Positions 62,097 to 64,000 of a stretch of DNA of 64,000 nt are shown here, one piece after another. The position numbers were made by a program, and so were the translations under genes. The notes under the pieces were generated by a model. It was not told the origin of the DNA. It worked only from the letters and a program-made list of their open reading frames with translations, and ran no database searches. The DNA comes from Blasia pusilla (taxonomy: Eukaryota > Marchantiophyta > Marchantiopsida > Blasiales). Location: NCBI GenBank assembly GCA_050084515.1, contig CM114271.1:2790001-2854000 (forward strand), in the 5' to 3' direction. Numbering within the stretch: the stretch's first letter is position 1; each line of letters begins with the position of its first letter.

Positions 62097-62134
62097 TTGC
62101 CATAAGTACTCTACTCGTAGAGTACTTATGGCAA
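62097..62134. repeat. 38-bp palindrome with 18-bp perfect arms
   Basis: Arms 62097-62114 and 62117-62134 are exact reverse complements around a TC centre (left arm TTGCCATAAGTACTCTAC). It lies between two Helitron-like ends. Confidence 0.9.
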
Positions 62135-62486
62135 GTTATTAATTTTTTTTCAAGTTGAAACTATTTATGAATCAAAGTGTGGCGTCTTGGGAGGGAAATA
62201 ATTTCCAAGGATCGACCCATTGAAAATGCTCTACTTTCTTGTTCCATCAATAGCGGTTACATGTGGAAAATTGGACGTCATTTTTTTTTCCACTCACATG
62301 TTTTATGATAATTTATTTTTTAAGTTAAAAGTATTATAAGAGAAATCTATATACTGATTGGAGGATGTTGTTTATGTGACTACTCCTCCTTTTGCCATGT
62401 CAATAGATTTATGTCAAAAAGACTTTGTCACCTTAAGTGGGGTCAAAGGAAGAGAAATGAATAAAGAGAGAATATGTAAATGGGGT

Positions 62487-62513
62487 CCGTGCATCACAAG
62501 GGCCCTAACTAGT
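62487..62513 (+). mobile_element. Third Helitron-like 3' terminus, degenerate
   Basis: CCGTGCATCACAAGGGCCC then TAACTAG|T closely resembles 61723-61751, and CTAG is at 62509-62512. The hairpin stem is partly lost. Confidence 0.4.
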
Positions 62514-63820
62514 TTGTTTTGATGGAGAAACCTTAATTAGAGACACTCTTACAGGCGTCTTATTTTGGGTTTGCATTCTTATGACAATTTTATTTTCATT
62601 TTTCATATATTTTGAATCACTAGAAGAAAAACATGATTTAAATAATTTGATAATAAATCATTTCTGTACAAAAGCATTCAAATTATGATTCAATTTCATT
62701 TTTATGACTTAGAAAGCCCCATAAATGCATATTTTCATGATTTATAATAATTATAAAATAATATAAATATCATTATATATTATATAAGAAAGGAATTTTT
62801 TAATGGCTTTAAAATTCATAGTATATTTCCAAAAAATTACCATAAAATATTTTTATGAGTCGTACTCAGAGGGGAATTTACTTTGAAATTTTCTTTTAAT
62901 CTCAAGTTATTGAACAAATGAAAAATGCAGTCGCTCCAATAATCTTTGCAATTATGGATTCTTTTCCAACATTAAATTTTATATTTCCTTAATAAATAAA
63001 TGCACATATCGCTAGTCCATTTATGATTTCTTTGGACATATTTTCAAAAAACTTTATTTTTATGAATTTAAGGAAGGAAAGAAGAAGAAATACTCATGAA
63101 GACTACTACCAAGGAGCTCACTATCAATATATAGCAAGACGATTTCCTTGAATCAAACTATTAGATTTATTAACCATTATCTTACTTTAATTTTAATTAA
63201 ATATGCAGTTGAATTTTCTAATTTGAACGGATTAAATCTCTCATAATTTTTTAAATTTTCTTTTTAAATGAAATTTCCATTCATTTTGATTTTCAATTTG
63301 AATTTTCAATTCTTTTAAAATATCCCTTACTTCCAATTTTTCCATATTAATCTTCACATAATTTTGATTGGAAATTGATTGCAAATATAAGTTTAGAAAG
63401 AAGAAATGTTTACTAAGACTAATTTAATGATACTTACATTACCAATTTGGTGCAAGATGCATATCTTTTTCCAATCATTTGGCTTGTAGTTTTTCACATA
63501 CCACCAAATCTATTTTTTCCTTTTGAATGGTTTAGATATTACAGGAAGTAGAATTATTCATTTTCACCATTTAAATAAAAATTATGTATAAATCAAATGA
63601 ATGAAATTTTTTTAAGAAATAAAAATATCTTATATCTTATAATTGATGATTAAATTATACATATTCTTAAAATTTATTTTTCAATCCATATACTCTTGGT
63701 CATCCAGAAGGTTATCACTATTTTTTAATAATATTTAATCATAAAGAATAATTTTAGAAAAAAATCCACCGAATGGGCTTATGCTTTTTATTAATATATT
63801 TAATGAGTTCACGTTCTACA
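62514..63820. other. Very AT-rich intergenic DNA
   Basis: Long runs of A and T with no open frame of note and no recognised feature. Confidence 0.6.
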
Positions 63821-63900
63821 TGTGCGACTGCACAGTGTAGTGGTAGCAAGACTTACTTTGGTAAAGGTGGTTCAAATTCAAATCCTACATCCTTAAAATT
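63821..63900 (+). mobile_element. Possible tRNA-derived SINE head (A/B-box pair)
   Basis: TAGTGGTAGC at 63838-63847 resembles a Pol III A box. GGTTCAAATTC at 63869-63879 resembles a B box (GGTTCGANTCC), 31 bp downstream, the spacing found in tRNAs and SINEs. No cloverleaf tRNA can be folded with confidence. The element would run to the window's edge. Confidence 0.35.
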
Positions 63901-64000
63901 CTGATAGAAGATGGAGGAAGGATGAAGATTGGGAGACGTAACAATGGATAAAGTGTACATGGATGAAAATAGATGGTAAAAGGGAAGATGGATGGAGGAT

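Overview
This is nuclear DNA of a land plant. The protein-coding genes have canonical GT-AG introns (22 exons in one of them), and they belong to plant families: two BAHD acyltransferases, a RHD3-type ER GTPase and a trihelix (GT) transcription factor. The mobile elements are also plant-like: a Ty3/gypsy retrotransposon, a SWIM-type MULE, Helitron-like 3' ends and a possible tRNA-derived SINE. I cannot name the species. The moderate intron sizes and the unusual retroelement make me lean weakly towards a non-flowering lineage (bryophyte or lycophyte), but nothing in the window proves this. All four well-supported host genes are on the minus strand.

Layout. 0.5-2.4 kb and 9.6-11.4 kb hold two tandem BAHD acyltransferase genes, each with two exons split at the same codon position. 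They are separated by AT-rich sequence containing a large degenerate fold-back (5.3-7.1 kb) and perfect short hairpins (8.5-8.9 kb). 12.8-13.0 kb holds a G-box palindrome cluster. 14.4-15.0 kb holds an unidentified 196-codon ORF on the plus strand. 16.4-24.6 kb is a graveyard: a decayed SWIM/MULE transposase gene, an unidentified broken gene, minisatellites and a broken RPA1-like zinc-ribbon fragment. 25.0-26.3 kb is a ~501-bp tandem repeat.

26.6-33.9 kb is the most interesting part. It is a decayed Ty3/gypsy retrotransposon on the minus strand, with domains in the order gag/zinc knuckle, protease, C5 cytosine methyltransferase of DNMT3-like type, reverse transcriptase, RNase H, integrase, PHD finger. 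An LTR element carrying both a DNA-methylation writer and a C-terminal PHD-type zinc finger is unusual. This copy is dead: it has stops and frameshifts, a catalytic Cys to Tyr change in the methyltransferase, DSG to DSR in the protease, and a lost zinc ligand in the PHD finger.

34-39 kb is more repeat-derived DNA: a 404-bp tandem duplication, an inverted pair of retroelement-like repeats, and a (TG)n tract of over 200 bp that expanded in one arm only. 40.4-51.1 kb is a complete RHD3/SEY1-family gene, reconstructed here as 22 exons and 844 codons, with two perfect G-boxes upstream. 58.4-60.6 kb is a three-exon trihelix factor of 428 codons. 61.7-62.5 kb holds three successive Helitron-like 3' ends. 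The last 1.5 kb is very AT-rich with a possible SINE head near the edge. The host genes do not form a functional cluster. The BAHD pair is a tandem duplication, and the RHD3 and trihelix genes are unrelated neighbours.
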